A DNA stretch of 64,000 bases from Flavobacteriales bacterium (GCA_020635655.1 JACJZI010000005.1:124001-188000); one strand, 5' to 3'. Counted from the first letter of the stretch, positions 16,783 to 25,891 are shown. Numbers and translations: made by a program. Notes: a model not told the origin generated them from the letters alone.

Positions 16783-17442
16783 TCAGTAGCGCTTCTTGCG
16801 CTTGCGGTTCCGGCTGCGGCCACTTCGCTTCTTCGGGTCGGCATCGTTACGCGGCCCGCTCTGTTGCTGGCGGAGCAGTTCGTTCGTGGCGATGAGCTGC
16901 TGGTCGGTCGGGAGCTTCAGTTGGCCCTTGCTCAGTTCAGCAAGGTCCTTGATGATCACGACATCGCCCACGCTGTCGCGGTTCCAGGCCAGGAACTGTC
17001 GCTTCATCAGGTTGGCGATGAGCAGGGTGAAGGCCTCCCGTTCCGGTCCTTCGTCCATGGCGGAACACTTGTCGATCATCCGCTCGACGATATTGCCATA
17101 GTGTCCGTAACGGACCTTGTTCTTCGGATACGGCACGCGGTCCGGGGACGTGTCCAATTCCTCGGGCGTCGGCATCGGGAAAGGCGCGTCCACGTCGAGC
17201 TTGAAATCGCTCATGATGTACAGGTGGTCCCAGAGGGTGTGGTCGCCGTCCTCACTGTTGCGCAATGCCGGGTTCAGCCGCCCGATCACCTGGATGATGG
17301 CCTTCGCGGTCCGTGTGCGTTCGCCGCGGTCCTCGATACCCATGCAATGGTCCACCATGCGTTGCACATGGCGACCGTATTCGGGAATGATCAGACGCGG
17401 GCGTTGCGTGTTGTAATCGAAGGCGGGCATGTTCTTTTCCAT
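16783..17442 (-). CDS. DUF4290 domain-containing protein
   Basis: A 219-residue cytoplasmic protein with the DUF4290 pattern: MPAFDYNTQRPRLIIPEYGRHVQ at the start, then LNPALRN, LWDHLYIMSDF, and YGHYGNIVERMI. The last 30 residues are very basic (KKRSGRSRNRKRKKRY), which suggests nucleic-acid contact. The family is limited to Bacteroidota and usually sits directly before murA, as here (86 bases). No function is known. Starts at 17466 and 17430 are also possible; 17442 was chosen for its A-rich start. A -7 element is at 17508-17515. Confidence 0.82.
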   Translation of the reverse strand: MEKNMPAFDYNTQRPRLIIPEYGRHVQRMVDHCMGIEDRGERTRTAKAIIQVIGRLNPALRNSEDGDHTLWDHLYIMSDFKLDVDAPFPMPTPEELDTSPDRVPYPKNKVRYGHYGNIVERMIDKCSAMDEGPEREAFTLLIANLMKRQFLAWNRDSVGDVVIIKDLAELSKGQLKLPTDQQLIATNELLRQQQSGPRNDADPKKRSGRSRNRKRKKRY

Positions 17443-17507
17443 GGTCAGGGGGGAGCGGACCAGCATCCTGGGGTGGGACGGGCAGCGCAGGGCGCGAAAG
17501 CTCCGGT

Positions 17508-17515
17508 CAAAGGTA
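17508..17515 (-). promoter_or_regulatory. -7 element (TACCTTTG) for DUF4290-murA
   Basis: Exact match to TAnnTTTG on the minus strand, 65 bases ahead of ATG 17442. No TTG at 18-21 bases upstream. Confidence 0.45.
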
Positions 17516-17541
17516 GCAAGCTTGTGCGCTTGGTGAAGGGC

Positions 17542-19893
17542 TCAATCCTGGATGACCTTCAGCCGGGCGAACCGCAACAGCAATTGCTTCTGGCCCGAAC
17601 TGGGAAAGAATACGGTGGCCTTCAGGTCGGGTGCACGGCCCTCGATCTTCAACACCTTGCCCTTTCCGAACCGTTCATGCTCAACGGTAGCGCCTTCCTC
17701 CAAGCCTTCCGGTGGAGTGGTCCCCAAATTGGATGGGTTCCCCGATGGAGTGCCCGCGATGCGCTTCAGCTTGCGACGGGAGGGCGATGCGGAAGGTGTC
17801 TCCTCCGCGCGTCGCGCAGCCCGCGCCGTGGTGGGATGATCGGTCGTGTGTACCTGGCTCCGGCTGCGCCAGGGCGGGTTACGCTCGGAGCGGCCAACGT
17901 CCGGTCCGTCCTGGTGCCAGGGTCTCTCCATGGCGGCTGGCAGTTCCAGGTATTTCCGGTCGATCTCGTCCAGGAACCGGCTTGGTTCACAGGTCGTCAG
18001 GTTCCCCCAGCGGTATCGGCTCATCGCATAGGTGAGCGTGGCGCGTTCCTTCGCGCGGGTCAGGGCCACATAGAATAGACGACGCTCCTCCTCAAGGTCC
18101 GCACGTGTCTGGACGGCCATCAGGTTGGGGAACAGATCCTCCTCAAGACCGACGATGTACACGTATGGGAATTCCAGGCCCTTGGCACTGTGCACGGTCA
18201 TCAGGCTGATACGGTCGTTGTCGTCCGGGTCCTCCTTGTCGGCATCGGTGAGCAGTGCCACGTCGATGAGGAAATCGGGCAGTGTACGGGGGCTATCGCT
18301 ACCCTCGTTGTCATCGCTGAACTCCTTGATGCCGTTGAGCAGTTCCTGCAGGTTGTCATAACGGCTGATGCCCTCCGGCGTGCGGTCGGCGAAGAGCTCA
18401 CGCATCAGGCCGGACGTGCGGGCGATGTGCTCCGCGAGCGCATAGGCGCTGTGGGTCGTGAGCATGGTGCGGAAGCTGTCGATCATCAGAACGAAGTCGG
18501 CGAGATGCTTGCGCGTTCCCGCATGGAACCCCATTTCGTTCAGATGCTGATGCAGGAGCTCCCAGATGGGCAGTCCATGTTCACTGGCGGCCACCATCAG
18601 CTTTTCCATCGTTGTCTGACCGATGCCGCGAGCGGGATAGTTGATGATCCGTTTCAGCGCTTCCTCGTCCCTGGGATTGCAGGTCAATCGGAAATAGGCG
18701 AGCAGGTCCTTGACCTCCTTGCGCTGGTAGAAGCTGGTCCCACCGTAGATGCGATAGGGGATATTGAGCTTCCGGAGGGCCTCCTCCATGGCACGGCTCT
18801 GAGCGTTGGTGCGGTATAGGATGGCAAAGCCCTTGTTGGGCACCTGCCGCTGCATCTTGGTGGTGAAAATGTCGTGCGCCACGTAGGCCCCTTCGTCATT
18901 GTCGCTCATCGCGCGATGCACCTTGATCGGCTCCCCCTCCCCGTTCTCCGTCCAGATGGTCTTCTCGATCCGGTCGCGGTTCTTGTCGATCAGGCTGTTG
19001 GCGGCGCCGACGAGGTTCCCCGTGCTGCGGTAGTTCTGTTCCAGTTTGAAGAGCACATGGTCCTCATAGTCCTTTCTGAAATTAAGGATGTTCTGGATGT
19101 TGGCGCCGCGGAAGGCATAGATGCTCTGGCTGTCATCGCCCACCACGGTGATGTTCTCATTGCGTGCGGCCAGGGTGCGTACGATATTGTATTGGGCGAG
19201 GTTCGTGTCCTGATATTCGTCCACCAGGATGTACTGGAAGCGCTGCTGGTATTTCACCATGGTCTCCGGATGGTCCCGGAACAGCAGATTGGTGTTGAAC
19301 AGCAGGTCGTCGAAGTCCATGGCACCGGCGCGGAAGCAACGCATGGCATACTCCATGTAGAGCGCCCCGAGCTTGTCACGTCCCGTTGCCGCATCTCCGG
19401 CCATCAGTTCACCGTCGTTCAGGTATTGCTCCGGGCCGATGAGGTTGTTCTTGGCGATGCTGATCCGCGCATGCACTTGATTGGGCTTGTAGAGCTTGTC
19501 GTCCAGCCCCCATTCCTTCAGGATGCCCTTGATCACATTGCGACTGTCGTCGGTGTCATAGATGGTGAAGTCCGAAGGATAGCCCAGCAAATGCGCTTCG
19601 GCCCGAAGGATCCGGGCGAACACGCTGTGGAACGTGCCCATCCAAAGGTTGGCCGCCTCGGCGCGTCCCACGATGCTCGCGATGCGTTCCTTCATCTCGC
19701 GTGCGGCCTTGTTGGTGAAGGTGAGCGCCAGGATGCGGAAGGGGTCCACGCCCTTGACCGCCATCAGGTGCGCGATACGCACGGTAAGAACGCGTGTCTT
19801 GCCCGAACCCGCCCCGGCGATGACCATGTTGGGTCCATCGGTATGCGCGACGGCCGCTCGTTGCGCTTTGTTCAGTCCCTGCAGATGGTCCAT
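17542..19893 (-). CDS. pcrA: ATP-dependent DNA helicase, UvrD/PcrA type
   Basis: A 783-residue superfamily 1A 3'-5' helicase for excision repair and removal of stalled complexes. Motif I AGAGSGKT is at residues 26-33, motif II VDEYQDTN, motif III GDDSQSIYAFRGA, motif IV near LEQNYRS, motif V TVHSAKGLEF and motif VI VALTRAKER. The C-terminal end (EHERFGKGKV...LRFARL) is the tudor-like domain by which PcrA/UvrD binds RNA polymerase. UvrD and PcrA cannot be separated by motifs alone. A TACCTTTG element sits only 7 bases before the ATG. Confidence 0.93.
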   Translation of the reverse strand: MDHLQGLNKAQRAAVAHTDGPNMVIAGAGSGKTRVLTVRIAHLMAVKGVDPFRILALTFTNKAAREMKERIASIVGRAEAANLWMGTFHSVFARILRAEAHLLGYPSDFTIYDTDDSRNVIKGILKEWGLDDKLYKPNQVHARISIAKNNLIGPEQYLNDGELMAGDAATGRDKLGALYMEYAMRCFRAGAMDFDDLLFNTNLLFRDHPETMVKYQQRFQYILVDEYQDTNLAQYNIVRTLAARNENITVVGDDSQSIYAFRGANIQNILNFRKDYEDHVLFKLEQNYRSTGNLVGAANSLIDKNRDRIEKTIWTENGEGEPIKVHRAMSDNDEGAYVAHDIFTTKMQRQVPNKGFAILYRTNAQSRAMEEALRKLNIPYRIYGGTSFYQRKEVKDLLAYFRLTCNPRDEEALKRIINYPARGIGQTTMEKLMVAASEHGLPIWELLHQHLNEMGFHAGTRKHLADFVLMIDSFRTMLTTHSAYALAEHIARTSGLMRELFADRTPEGISRYDNLQELLNGIKEFSDDNEGSDSPRTLPDFLIDVALLTDADKEDPDDNDRISLMTVHSAKGLEFPYVYIVGLEEDLFPNLMAVQTRADLEEERRLFYVALTRAKERATLTYAMSRYRWGNLTTCEPSRFLDEIDRKYLELPAAMERPWHQDGPDVGRSERNPPWRSRSQVHTTDHPTTARAARRAEETPSASPSRRKLKRIAGTPSGNPSNLGTTPPEGLEEGATVEHERFGKGKVLKIEGRAPDLKATVFFPSSGQKQLLLRFARLKVIQD

Positions 19894-19900
19894 GAAGCCC

Positions 19901-19908
19901 CAAAGGTA
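19901..19908 (-). promoter_or_regulatory. -7 element (TACCTTTG) next to the helicase start
   Basis: Exact TAnnTTTG on the minus strand, 7 bases before ATG 19893. If used, the transcript would start at or next to the start codon. Confidence 0.5.
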
Positions 19909-19926
19909 GCCGCGAAGGGGAGGGGC

Positions 19927-20739
19927 TCAGCGGCGGATCAGGAACTGAACCTGCAACGCATAGAGGTTCGAATTGAGCACGGTCCGCAGGGCATCACCGT
20001 GCACCCACATCAGACCGGTGCCGAACTGCGCGTAGGGTCCGAGGTCCACCCGCTTGCCGATGCGAAGACCGACGGAGGCGGTCAATGATCCGCGCAGGCC
20101 CGTTGTTCCGCGACCACGCACCGACTCGTCCAGGAACGTGTGATCGGTGCCCTGACCGTCGACCTCGTCCGTGCGCGTGCCCAGCACCTGGATGGTGGAC
20201 GTGGCGGCATTGCCGAGCTCTGCGGATAGTCCCCCCTGCAGGAACAGGTGACGGCCCAGGAAGAGCGTCCACATATGCCCCGCGCCGACCGCCAGTTCGG
20301 TCTGCGACATTGTGTAGAGATAGTCCGTGGTCATGAGCGTATCGCCGGACCGGTCATTGCGGGTGTAGAATAGAAAGAACACACGTGGAACAATTGCCAG
20401 ATGGAAGGTCCATGCATTGTCCGACATCGCGCCGTTCACCAGATGCGCGGCGGTCACGCGGGGTCCCAGCTCCAGCCCGAACGCCACGCTGTTGTAGCCG
20501 AAATAGAAGCCGCTCAGGTCGTCGGGTGTATCCGGCAAAGCTTCGGCCGCGAATCCTTCGAAGTCCTTCAACCCGAGCGCGCCGTGGTTCTCGACCACGA
20601 CACCGAGCAGGCCGCCGATGGAACGCACCTTCATCGGCCCGCGTACCGGTTCGCTCCAATAGGCGCTGTCCATCTGGGCCTGTGAGATGGCGCTCCTGGT
20701 CAACAAGAGGAGCATCCAGAACAGGGACCGTGCGTGCAT
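19927..20739 (-). CDS. Outer-membrane beta-barrel protein of unknown family
   Basis: ATG 20739 gives 270 residues with a signal peptide (about 1-22, ending SQAQM). The rest alternates polar and aromatic residues with glycine turns (FGLELGPRVTAAHL, GLRGSLTASVGLRIGKRV, YAQFGTGLMWV) and ends in the strand LYALQVQFLIRR. This suggests a small barrel in the outer membrane. A longer frame to 21231 would run deep into eno and is not credible. A TACCTTCG element lies 7 bases before this start. No motif identifies a function; the gene lies downstream of eno. Confidence 0.65.
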   Translation of the reverse strand: MHARSLFWMLLLLTRSAISQAQMDSAYWSEPVRGPMKVRSIGGLLGVVVENHGALGLKDFEGFAAEALPDTPDDLSGFYFGYNSVAFGLELGPRVTAAHLVNGAMSDNAWTFHLAIVPRVFFLFYTRNDRSGDTLMTTDYLYTMSQTELAVGAGHMWTLFLGRHLFLQGGLSAELGNAATSTIQVLGTRTDEVDGQGTDHTFLDESVRGRGTTGLRGSLTASVGLRIGKRVDLGPYAQFGTGLMWVHGDALRTVLNSNLYALQVQFLIRR

Positions 20740-20746
20740 GCACGAA

Positions 20747-20754
20747 CGAAGGTA
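20747..20754 (-). promoter_or_regulatory. -7-like element (TACCTTCG) next to the barrel gene start
   Basis: One mismatch to TAnnTTTG, 7 bases before ATG 20739, in the short space after eno. Confidence 0.4.
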
Positions 20755-20762
20755 GGCGGACG

Positions 20763-22049
20763 TCAGCTCACGTAGCGAAGGCCACGACCGGGGTAGCTCG
20801 CGCTCTTGCTCAATTGTTCCTCGATCCGCAACAGCTGGTTGTACTTGGCGATCCGGTCGCTTCGGCTGGCGCTGCCGGTCTTGATCATGCCACAGTTCGT
20901 GGCGACCGCCAGGTCGGCGATCGTACTGTCCTCGGTCTCCCCGCTGCGATGGCTCAGGATGGCCGTGTACCCGTTCCTGTGGGCCAGGTCGACGGCTTCG
21001 AGGGTCTCGGTGAGCGTGCCGATCTGGTTCACCTTCACCAGTATGCTGTTGGCGATGTTCTGGTCGATGCCTTGTTGAAGTCGCGTGGTGTTCGTCACGA
21101 AGAGATCGTCCCCAACGAGCTGCACCTTGTTGCCGATCCTCCTCGTCAGCTCTGCCCAGCCGTCCCAATCGTCCTCCGCCATGCCATCCTCGATGCTCAC
21201 GATCGGATAGCGGTCGCACCAATCGGTCCACAGGTCGACCATTTCGATGCTCGTCAAGCTCTGGCTACTGCTTTCCAGCACGTAGCGCTTCTTCTTGGTG
21301 TTGTAGAATTCCGTGCTGGCGCAATCCAAGGCCAGAACGATGTCCTTTCCGGCCTCATATCCCGCTTTCCCGATGGCCTCCATCACCAGTTTCAGCGCTT
21401 CCTCGTTGCTCTTCAGATCAGGGGCAAAACCACCTTCGTCCCCGACGTTGGTGCCCAGCTTGCGGCCCTTGAGCACGGTCCTCAGGTGGTGGAACACCTC
21501 GGCACCCATGCGCAGACCCTGGGCAAAGGTGGGAGCACCCACGGGCATGATCATGAACTCCTGCACATCCACCTTGTTGTCGGCATGGGCGCCACCATTG
21601 AGGATGTTCATCAACGGCACGGGCAGGGTGCGTGCATTCACACCCCCGACATACCGATAGAGCGGGAGTCGGGCCTCGCTGGCGGCTGCCTTGGCCACGG
21701 CCAGACTGACCCCGAGGATGGCATTGGCACCCAGGTTGGCCTTGTTGGGCGTGCCGTCCAGGGTGATCATCGCCTTGTCGATCATCGCCTGCTCGTCGAC
21801 GGGGGCCCCATGAAGCTCATTGTTCAGCGTGCCGTTCACGTTCTCCACGGCCTTGAGCACGCCCTTGCCCAGATAACGTTTGACATCGCCATCACGCAAT
21901 TCCATCGCCTCATGGGCACCTGTACTGGCACCACTGGGCACGGCGGCCCGGCCGAAATGCCCCTCGTCCGTGTACACGTCCACCTCGATGGTGGGATTGC
22001 CTCGCGAATCAAGGATCTCGCGGGCCTGGATCTTGGCGATCAAGCTCAT
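20763..22049 (-). CDS. eno: Enolase
   Basis: Interconverts 2-phosphoglycerate and phosphoenolpyruvate in glycolysis. ATG 22049 gives 428 residues starting SLIAKIQAREILDSRGNPT, the family's standard beginning. The catalytic loop GASTGAHEA, the metal ligands in LALDCA, SIEDGMAEDDW and VGDDLFVTN, and the signature LVKVNQIGTLTET and SHRSGETEDST are complete. Its ATG overlaps the carA TGA (ATGA, 22046-22049), so it is translationally coupled to carA. A frame extending to 22547 lies antisense-free but inside carA and is rejected. Confidence 0.97.
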   Translation of the reverse strand: MSLIAKIQAREILDSRGNPTIEVDVYTDEGHFGRAAVPSGASTGAHEAMELRDGDVKRYLGKGVLKAVENVNGTLNNELHGAPVDEQAMIDKAMITLDGTPNKANLGANAILGVSLAVAKAAASEARLPLYRYVGGVNARTLPVPLMNILNGGAHADNKVDVQEFMIMPVGAPTFAQGLRMGAEVFHHLRTVLKGRKLGTNVGDEGGFAPDLKSNEEALKLVMEAIGKAGYEAGKDIVLALDCASTEFYNTKKKRYVLESSSQSLTSIEMVDLWTDWCDRYPIVSIEDGMAEDDWDGWAELTRRIGNKVQLVGDDLFVTNTTRLQQGIDQNIANSILVKVNQIGTLTETLEAVDLAHRNGYTAILSHRSGETEDSTIADLAVATNCGMIKTGSASRSDRIAKYNQLLRIEEQLSKSASYPGRGLRYVS

Positions 22050-23200
22050 GTGCGGGTGATGTTCGCTGTCGTCGGTCCCTTCTGTTCCACGGAACGTTGG
22101 TGTTGCGCCATCAGTTCCACGAACCGATCGAACAGATAGCGTGCATCGTTGGGTCCGGGCCCGGCCTCGGGATGGTATTGCACGCTGAACACGGGTCTTG
22201 CCTTGAGCCTGATCCCCGCCACACTGCCATCGTTCAGGTGCACATGGGTGATCTCCGCGTGCGCATTGGCCTCTGCCGCGCCGCGTTGGACCACGAAGCC
22301 ATGGTTCTGGCTGGTGATCTCGTCCTGTCCGGTGGTCAGGTCCTTCACCGGATGGTTGATGCCGTGGTGGCCATGATGCATCTTCTCGGTGGAGATGCCC
22401 TGGCTTTCGCAGAGGAGCTGATGACCGAGACAAATGCCGAATGTGGGGATGTCGGTGTCCACGATGGCCCGGACCAGCTGGACAGTGTCGGACATGGCGG
22501 CGGGATCGCCCGGTCCGTTGCTCAGCATGAACCCGTCCGGTCCCCAATCCAACATCGTTCCGAGCGGTGTGTCCATGGGGAAGACACGGACGAGACAGCC
22601 TCGTTCGTTGAGGCAGCGGATGATGTTGGACTTGACGCCCAGGTCCAGCAGGGCGACCCGATGCAGGGTTTCTACCGGGGCGGACTCGTACGGTTCACCG
22701 GTGGTCACGCGGCTCGAAAGCTCCAGCCCTTCCATGGAAGGAGCGGCACCGAGCTTCTCCCGCAGGACCTCGATGGCCGAGTCGTCGCTGCTGATGAGCG
22801 CGTTCTGAGCCCCCTGGTCGCGGATGTGCCGCACGAGCTTGCGCGTGTCGATATCGCTGATGCCGATGATGCCTTCGCGCAGCAGATGGTCATCCAAGGA
22901 GCGGTCGGACCCCGGTCGGCTGCGAACGTCGCTGAACTTCTTGACGACCAGTCCGGCGATGCGCACCGATCCGCTCTCGGACTCGGGGTCCTTCACCCCA
23001 TAGTTGCCGATGTGGGGTGAAGCCATCACCATGATCTGACCGGTATAGCTGGGGTCGGTGAAGATCTCCTGATAGCCGGTCATGCCGGTGTTGAAGCAGA
23101 TCTCCCCGGTGGTGCTGCCCCGGGCACCGATGGCCCGGCCCTCGAACACCGTGCCGTCGGCGAGCAGAAGGATGGCCTTGGGGCGATGGCTGACGAGCAT
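22046..23200 (-). CDS. carA: Carbamoyl-phosphate synthase small subunit (glutamine amidotransferase)
   Basis: Hydrolyses glutamine and passes ammonia to CarB for arginine and pyrimidine synthesis. The 384 residues comprise the CPSase small-chain N-domain (LADGTVFEGRAIG..STTGEICFNTGMTGYQE) and a class I amidotransferase domain with Cys in FGICLGHQLL and the His-Glu pair near HPEAG at the end. carB is not in the window. It follows the terminator of the ribosomal operon and has its own TATCTTTG element 8 bases before the ATG. The order rplQ-carA-eno is familiar from Flavobacteria. Confidence 0.96.
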   Translation of the reverse strand: MLVSHRPKAILLLADGTVFEGRAIGARGSTTGEICFNTGMTGYQEIFTDPSYTGQIMVMASPHIGNYGVKDPESESGSVRIAGLVVKKFSDVRSRPGSDRSLDDHLLREGIIGISDIDTRKLVRHIRDQGAQNALISSDDSAIEVLREKLGAAPSMEGLELSSRVTTGEPYESAPVETLHRVALLDLGVKSNIIRCLNERGCLVRVFPMDTPLGTMLDWGPDGFMLSNGPGDPAAMSDTVQLVRAIVDTDIPTFGICLGHQLLCESQGISTEKMHHGHHGINHPVKDLTTGQDEITSQNHGFVVQRGAAEANAHAEITHVHLNDGSVAGIRLKARPVFSVQYHPEAGPGPNDARYLFDRFVELMAQHQRSVEQKGPTTANITRT

Positions 23201-23208
23201 GCGGGGGC

Positions 23209-23216
23209 CAAAGATA
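23209..23216 (-). promoter_or_regulatory. -7 element (TATCTTTG) next to the carA start
   Basis: Exact TAnnTTTG on the minus strand, 8 bases before ATG 23200 and directly after the terminator of the ribosomal operon. It probably drives carA-eno. Confidence 0.55.
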
Positions 23217-23224
23217 CCGGGGTG

Positions 23225-23262
23225 GAAAAAGAAGGGGCGCCGATCGGCGCCCCTTCTTTTTC
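23225..23262. terminator. 38-bp perfect palindrome ending the ribosomal operon
   Basis: Two 19-base arms (23225-23243 and 23244-23262) are exact reverse complements. A GC-rich core (AAGGGGCGCCGA) is flanked by A5 and T5, so it works as a terminator with a T-tract in either direction. It lies between the rplQ stop at 23291 and the carA promoter. Confidence 0.9.
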
Positions 23263-23290
23263 ACAGATCGTGGGATCGCGGTCGATCCGC

Positions 23291-23785
23291 CTATTCCGCG
23301 CGGTCCTCAGTGGCAGGGGATCCCGTGGCCGGTAGGGCTTCCGCTGGCTTAGCGGTCTTACCACCACGCCGGCTACGCCGGGTCTTCTTCACCTCTGTGC
23401 CGGCCCCTCCACCTTTGGTGTAGACGGTGTTGAAGTCGACCAGTTCGATCATGGCCATCTCGCTCGCGTCGCCCAGGCGATTGCCCAACTTGATGATGCG
23501 TGTGTAGCCGCCAGCGCGTTCGCCCACCTTGGGGGCCACATCGCGGAACAGGGCGGCCACGGCCTCCTTGTTCTGAAGGTAGCTGAACACCGTACGGCGG
23601 CTGTGCATCGTGTCGGACCTGCTCTTGGTGATGAGCGGCTCCACGTAGCGCCGCAGGGCCCGGGCCTTTGCCAGTGTGGTGTTGATGCGCTTGTGTTCGA
23701 TCAACGAGCAGGCCAGGTTGCTCATCAGGGCATCCCGATGGGCCTTCTTCCGGCCAAGGGCGTTGTTCTTGTTCCCGTGTCTCAT
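23291..23785 (-). CDS. rplQ: 50S ribosomal protein L17
   Basis: ATG 23785 gives 164 residues beginning MRHGNKNNALGRKKAHRDAL, the usual L17 start. The core (to about residue 120) is followed by a tail of about 40 residues rich in Lys, Arg, Ala and Pro that is absent from the roughly 127-residue E. coli protein and common in Bacteroidota. L17 lies near the peptide exit tunnel. It is the last gene of the operon, 53 bases after rpoA, and is followed by the palindromic terminator. Confidence 0.96.
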   Translation of the reverse strand: MRHGNKNNALGRKKAHRDALMSNLACSLIEHKRINTTLAKARALRRYVEPLITKSRSDTMHSRRTVFSYLQNKEAVAALFRDVAPKVGERAGGYTRIIKLGNRLGDASEMAMIELVDFNTVYTKGGGAGTEVKKTRRSRRGGKTAKPAEALPATGSPATEDRAE

Positions 23786-23838
23786 GACGTCGTCGTTCGC
23801 GTTGTGCCAATGTGGGCGGGAATGGTCCCGCACCTAGG

Positions 23839-24831
23839 TCACTCCTTGTCCAATTTGTATTTGCTCACGTTCATGCCGAAGCTAAGTCCCTTGTTCTCCA
23901 CCAGGTCCTCCAGTTCGGTCAGGCTCTTCTTCCCGAAATTGCGGAACTTCAACAGGTCGTTCTTGTTGTAGGCCACAAGGTCCCCGAGCGTCTCGATGTC
24001 CGCTGCCTTCAGACAATTGAGGGCGCGTACGCTGAGGTCCATGTCGACCAGTTTGGTCTTGAGCAGCTGCCGCATGTGGAGGCTGGTCTCGTCGAACTCC
24101 TCCTCCTGCACCCGCTCCTCCATCTCCAGGGAGATGCGCTCATCGCTGAACAGCATGAAATGGTGGATCAGGATCTTGGCGGCCTCCTGAAGGGCGTTCT
24201 TTGGATCGATGCTACCGTCGGTGTTCACCTCCATCGTGAGCTTCTCGTAATCGGTCTTCTGCTCCACACGGGTGTTCTCCACGGTGTACTTCACGTTCTT
24301 TATCGGGGTGAAGATCGAATCGATGAAAATGGTGCCGATCGGTGCACCTTCCACCTTGTTCTCATCGGCGGGCACATAGCCACGACCCTTTCCGACGGTC
24401 AGTTCCACATTGAGCTTCACATTGCCTTCCATGTGGCAGATGGGTAGCTCGGGGTTGAGGACCTGGAAGCCGGTGGTATGCTTGCCGATGTCGCCGGCGG
24501 TGAAGGTGTCCTTGCCACTGATGGTCAGGGAGACCTTTTCGGTGTTGACGTCCTCGAGCTGGCGGCGGAAGCGGACCTGCTTGAGGTTGAGCACGATCTC
24601 GGTCACGTCCTCGATCACGCCCTTGATGGTGCTGAACTCGTGTTCGACGCCCTCGATGCGGATGGCGGTGATGGCGAAGCCCTCCAGGCTGGAGAGCAGG
24701 ATGCGCCGCAGGGCGTTGCCGATGGTGATCCCGTAGCCGGGCTCCAGCGGACGGAACTCGAAGATGCCACGTTGTTCGTCGCTTTCGATCATCACGACCT
24801 TGTCGGGCCGCTGGAAATCAAGGATGGGCAT
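23839..24831 (-). CDS. rpoA: DNA-directed RNA polymerase subunit alpha
   Basis: The 330 residues comprise the N-terminal dimerisation domain (GYGITIGNALRRILLSSLEG, about residues 33-52, which scaffolds beta and beta') and the C-terminal domain from about 250, with the helix-hairpin-helix RALNCLKAADIETLGDL and NFGKKSLTELEDLV that contacts UP elements and regulators. It is 29 bases downstream of rpsD, in the classic alpha-operon position. Confidence 0.98.
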   Translation of the reverse strand: MPILDFQRPDKVVMIESDEQRGIFEFRPLEPGYGITIGNALRRILLSSLEGFAITAIRIEGVEHEFSTIKGVIEDVTEIVLNLKQVRFRRQLEDVNTEKVSLTISGKDTFTAGDIGKHTTGFQVLNPELPICHMEGNVKLNVELTVGKGRGYVPADENKVEGAPIGTIFIDSIFTPIKNVKYTVENTRVEQKTDYEKLTMEVNTDGSIDPKNALQEAAKILIHHFMLFSDERISLEMEERVQEEEFDETSLHMRQLLKTKLVDMDLSVRALNCLKAADIETLGDLVAYNKNDLLKFRNFGKKSLTELEDLVENKGLSFGMNVSKYKLDKE

Positions 24832-24860
24832 GGGTGTTCCTTTCGGTTGGGGTTAGGTTC

Positions 24861-25466
24861 TTACTTGGAGTACAATTCCACGATGAGCTGCTCGCGGATG
24901 TTCTCCGGGATCTGGGCGCGTTCGGGCATGGACAGCATCTTGCCGGTCATGCGGGAGCCGTCCCACTCGAGCCAGTCGAAACGTTGGGCGTTCACGGCCA
25001 CACTGTTGGTGATGGCCTCCAGGGCGCGGCTCTTCTCACGCACGCTGACCTGATCGCCGGGACGAAGGGTGAAGCTGGGCACGTTCACCACCTTCTGATT
25101 GACGGTGATGTGGCCGTGGCCCACCAACTGGCGCGCAGCACGCCGTGTGGGGGCGATGCCCAGACGAAAGACGGTATTGTCTAGGCGCGCCTCGCAAAGC
25201 TGGAGCAATGTTTCCCCGGTGATGCCCTTTTTGCTGGCCGCAGCATGGAACATCTTCTCGAACTGGCGTTCGAGGATGCCGTACGTGTACTTGGCCTTCT
25301 GCTTTTCCTGGAGCTGCAGGGAGTATTCGCTCTCCTTCCGGCGCCGACGGTTGGGGCCATGCTGGCCGGGCCCGTAAGGCTTGCGCTCCATCCACTTGTC
25401 CTCACCGTAGATGGGCTCCTTGAACTTGCGCGCGATCTTGGTCTGTGGTCCTCTGTAACGTGCCAT
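24861..25466 (-). CDS. rpsD: 30S ribosomal protein S4
   Basis: A 201-residue 16S rRNA-binding protein that starts 30S assembly. It has the N-terminal ARYRGP start, a conserved basic region (YGPGQHGPNRRRRKESEY) and an S4 RNA-binding domain (RLDNTVFRLGIAPTRRAARQLVGHGHITVN, split here by description at about residues 92-125). The N-terminal region has no zinc cysteines. In other bacteria S4 represses the alpha operon; no leader structure can be confirmed here. Confidence 0.97.
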   Translation of the reverse strand: MARYRGPQTKIARKFKEPIYGEDKWMERKPYGPGQHGPNRRRRKESEYSLQLQEKQKAKYTYGILERQFEKMFHAAASKKGITGETLLQLCEARLDNTVFRLGIAPTRRAARQLVGHGHITVNQKVVNVPSFTLRPGDQVSVREKSRALEAITNSVAVNAQRFDWLEWDGSRMTGKMLSMPERAQIPENIREQLIVELYSK

Positions 25467-25489
25467 GGTGCTTCTCTCTTTGTGCCGGC

Positions 25490-25891
25490 TCAGACGCGGC
25501 GCTTCTTGGGCGGGCGGCAGCCGTTGTGCGGCATGGGGGTGATATCAACGATCTCGGTCACTTCCACGCCGCTGTTGTGCAAGGCCCGAATGGCGCTCTC
25601 ACGCCCGCTGCCCGGGCCCTTCACGAACACCTTCACCTTGCGCAGGCCGAGCTCGAAAGCCTCGCGGGCGGCCTCCTCCGCGCTCACCTGACCGGCATAG
25701 GGCGTGTTCTTCTTGCTGCCCCGGAAGCCCTGCTTGCCGGAGGATGACCAGCTGATCACCTCCCCCTTGTTGTTGGTGAGGCTGATGATCAGATTGTTGA
25801 AGGTCGCGTGGATGTGGGCCTGTCCATGGGACTCCACGTGCACGTTCTTCTTCTTTTTCTTGGCGTTTCCGCCTTTTTCCTGTTTTGCCAT
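25490..25891 (-). CDS. rpsK: 30S ribosomal protein S11
   Basis: 133 residues, platform protein of the small subunit near the mRNA exit. The core is HATFNNLIISLTNNKG, SSGKQGFRGSKKNTPYA and GPGSGRESAIRAL, ending HNGCRPPKKRRV. The N-terminus carries an extra lysine run (AKKKKKN). The 74-base gap to rpsM upstream is the largest inside the operon and shows direct repeats of TCCGGTCG but no convincing hairpin. Confidence 0.97.
   Translation of the reverse strand: MAKQEKGGNAKKKKKNVHVESHGQAHIHATFNNLIISLTNNKGEVISWSSSGKQGFRGSKKNTPYAGQVSAEEAAREAFELGLRKVKVFVKGPGSGRESAIRALHNSGVEVTEIVDITPMPHNGCRPPKKRRV

Noticed and set aside
19927..21231. N-terminal extension of the barrel protein to 434 residues
   Set aside because: The extra 164 residues lie within eno in another frame and are rich in Arg and Gly; ATG 20739 follows a promoter-like element and begins a signal peptide.
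20763..22547. Enolase extended to 594 residues
   Set aside because: The extension lies inside carA in another frame; the standard enolase start at 22049 overlaps the carA stop.
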